DNA of 64,000 nt from NCBI GenBank assembly GCA_964572475.1, contig CAZNEZ010000001.1, positions 49,846 through 113,845 on the forward strand. The letters are read 5' to 3'. The position numbers were made by a program, and so were the translations under genes. This DNA comes from CAZNEZ01 sp964572475 (lineage in GTDB: Bacteria > Bacillota > Clostridia > Lachnospirales > Lachnospiraceae). The notes under the pieces were generated by a model. It had not been told where the DNA came from. It saw nothing but the letters and a program-made list of their open reading frames with translations, and searched no databases. Positions 62,869-64,000 of the stretch are shown piece by piece. Every line of letters starts with the position of its first letter. The stretch's first letter is position 1.

Positions 62869-63348
62869 ATGAAGATAACATTGGTTACAGTAGGTAAAAT
62901 CAAAGAAAAATATTTTACAATGGCTATAGATGAGTATTCAAAAAGGTTAAGCAGATATTGCAAGCTTGAAATAATCGAATTGGCAGATGAAAAGACTCCT
63001 GATAGTGCAAGTGAGGCCGAAGAGGAACAGATAAAATGCAGGGAAGGAGAGCGAATCTTAAAGAATATTAAAGATGACTCATTTGTGATAACGCTTGAAA
63101 TTAAAGGAGAGATGATAGATTCAGTAAGCTTGTCTCAAAAAATGGATAAGCTGGGTGTTGATGGTATTAGCAATATAACATTTGTAATAGGAGGTTCGCT
63201 AGGACTTTCTAGTGAAGTGTCAAAAAGAGCAAATTATAAGCTGAGTTTTTCTAAGTTAACTTTTCCTCATCAGCTTATGAGAGTTATATTACTTGAACAA
63301 ATATATAGAAGCTTTAGAATATCTTCTGGAGAACCATATCACAAATGA
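62869..63348 (+). CDS. rlmH: 23S rRNA (pseudouridine1915-N3)-methyltransferase RlmH
   Basis: SPOUT-class methyltransferase that modifies the 70S ribosome at helix 69. 159 aa with MKITLVTVGKIKEKYF at the start, FVIGGSLGLSSEV (the knotted SAM site) and the C-terminal LSFSKLTFPHQLMRVILLEQ. AAGGAA lies about 10 nt upstream. It is a well-conserved stand-alone gene. Confidence 0.97.
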   Translation: MKITLVTVGKIKEKYFTMAIDEYSKRLSRYCKLEIIELADEKTPDSASEAEEEQIKCREGERILKNIKDDSFVITLEIKGEMIDSVSLSQKMDKLGVDGISNITFVIGGSLGLSSEVSKRANYKLSFSKLTFPHQLMRVILLEQIYRSFRISSGEPYHK

Positions 63349-63416
63349 TTATTGATTATTTATACAATTATCCTAGAACGAATAATAAAATTCACAGTAA
63401 TTTCTAAAATAGAAAT

Positions 63417-63446
63417 TTGCTATAGATTATTATTAAATCTTATGAT
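63417..63446 (+). promoter_or_regulatory. Putative promoter upstream of the PurF-like gene
   Basis: TTGCTA (63417-63422), 18 bp, TATGAT (63441-63446). A short hairpin ATTTCTA/TAGAAAT (63400-63416) sits directly upstream and overlaps no gene. Confidence 0.4.
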
Positions 63447-63491
63447 AAACTTTATTTGCTTGATTTTAAATATCGGCAATGAGGAAAACAT

Positions 63492-63560
63492 ATGTATATG
63501 AACATGCCTGAAAGGGCGGAAAAGAGGAAGCATGGGCGGATTTTTCGCAGTAGCATCTAA
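63492..63560 (+). CDS. Possible 22-codon upstream ORF overlapping the PurF-like start
   Basis: GAGGAAAACAT gives a good ribosome site for ATG 63492; the frame reads MYMNMPERAEKRKHGRIFRS and ends TAA 63558-63560. It overlaps the first 29 bases of the PurF-like gene in another frame, so translation would affect entry at ATG 63532. Very basic peptide; it may be spurious. Confidence 0.35.
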   Translation: MYMNMPERAEKRKHGRIFRSSI

Positions 63561-64000
63561 AGAAGATTGCGTATTTGACTTATTTTTTGGAACGGATTAC
63601 CATTCACATCTTGGTACAAGAAGAGGTGGCTTAGCCGTATATGGTGAGAAAGGTTTCGATAGATCAATTCATAATATTGAGAATTCACCATTCAGAACCA
63701 AATTTGAAAAAGAAATAAATGATATGAAGGGAAACTTAGGAATTGGTTGTATCTCTGATTATGAACCACAGCCATTAATCGTAAGATCACATCATGGCAC
63801 ATATTCTATAACAACTGTAGGTAAGATTAATAATGCAGATGATATAGTTAAAAATATATTTACAAAAGGAACAACACATTTCTTAGAGATGAGCGGTGGA
63901 GATATTAATTCAACTGAGCTTGTAGCTGCAATTATCAATCAAAAAGATAATATTATCGAGGGAATACAGTATGCTCAGGAACTTATAGAGGGTTCTATGA
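63532..64000 (+). CDS. PurF-like amidotransferase without the N-terminal cysteine (5' part)
   Basis: The frame is open from ATG 63532 (GAGGAAGC upstream) to the window end, giving 156 codons. The fold is a class II glutamine amidotransferase (Ntn) like amidophosphoribosyltransferase: HSHLGTRRGGLAVYG, GNLGIGCISDYEPQPLI, and TVGKINNADDI. However the protein starts MGGFFAVAS, where PurF normally exposes Cys1 (C-G-I/V). The glutaminase nucleophile is therefore absent, unless a different start is used. Clostridial and Bacteroides genomes carry such PurF paralogues, as I recall; their use of ammonia or another role is not known. The C-terminal PRTase domain would be outside the window. Confidence 0.85.
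   Translation, partial: MGGFFAVASKEDCVFDLFFGTDYHSHLGTRRGGLAVYGEKGFDRSIHNIENSPFRTKFEKEINDMKGNLGIGCISDYEPQPLIVRSHHGTYSITTVGKINNADDIVKNIFTKGTTHFLEMSGGDINSTELVAAIINQKDNIIEGIQYAQELIEGSM

Noticed and set aside
1..64000. Mobile element, prophage, rRNA or tRNA genes
   Set aside because: No transposase, integrase or phage structural proteins, no terminal repeats, and no tRNA cloverleaf or rRNA sequence was recognised on either strand.

Overview
The window is low-GC, densely coded DNA with Shine-Dalgarno-led genes. It looks like a clostridial Firmicute, most likely a Lachnospiraceae member related to the Lachnospira / Eubacterium eligens group. Supporting signs are the gene order fhs-folD-priA-def-fmt-yugP-rsmB-rlmN-prpC-prkC-rsgA-rpe-thiN, a T-box in front of leuS, DUF4860 pilin-like proteins, NfnAB, and many Big_2 and high-cysteine proteins. 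A 100-N gap with identical 55-bp flanks and several frame disruptions mark it as a draft or metagenome-type assembly. The species call is inference.

Layout. 1-7.2 kb: the end of a ClpP-like TepA protease, a GH51 arabinofuranosidase, a D,D-carboxypeptidase, UppP and an FtsK/SpoIIIE translocase. 7.2-23.6 kb: a long housekeeping run in which Fhs and FolD make and interconvert 10-formyl-THF, Fmt uses it on initiator tRNA and Def removes the formyl group; PriA, RsmB, RlmN, RsgA, the PrpC/PrkC phosphatase-kinase pair, Rpe and ThiN complete it. Inside this run is a strange chimera, the N-terminal half of diaminopimelate epimerase joined to a MurE ligase that lacks most of its first domain. 23.6-25.7 kb (minus strand): aroF-tyrA. 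26-32 kb: an EF-G-like GTPase, a coiled-coil protein, and T-box-controlled leuS.

32-40 kb: a beta-lactamase-fold serine hydrolase, a minus-strand group of small genes including a Cys/Gly-rich protein, then a compact type IV pilus-like operon (transglutaminase lipoprotein, PilC, four pilin-like proteins, PilT but no PilB), and an intracellular-type subtilisin. 40-48 kb: two complete polar amino acid ABC importers flank a P-type cation ATPase fused in frame to a full DapF/CntK-like racemase domain. This is the most unusual locus in the window. 48-51.6 kb: an Hpt protein, a frameshifted HD-GYP response regulator, NADP-isocitrate dehydrogenase and a DUF1653 protein. 51.8-59.5 kb: a 14-module Big_2 surface protein, a zinc-ribbon/chitobiase-domain membrane protein, and NfnAB for electron bifurcation. 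59.5-64 kb: a Dabb protein, a signal-peptide-frameshifted secreted repeat protein, the gap, a two-TM membrane protein, RlmH, and a PurF-like protein lacking its glutaminase cysteine, cut by the window end.

I saw no rRNA, tRNA, CRISPR array, insertion sequence or prophage.
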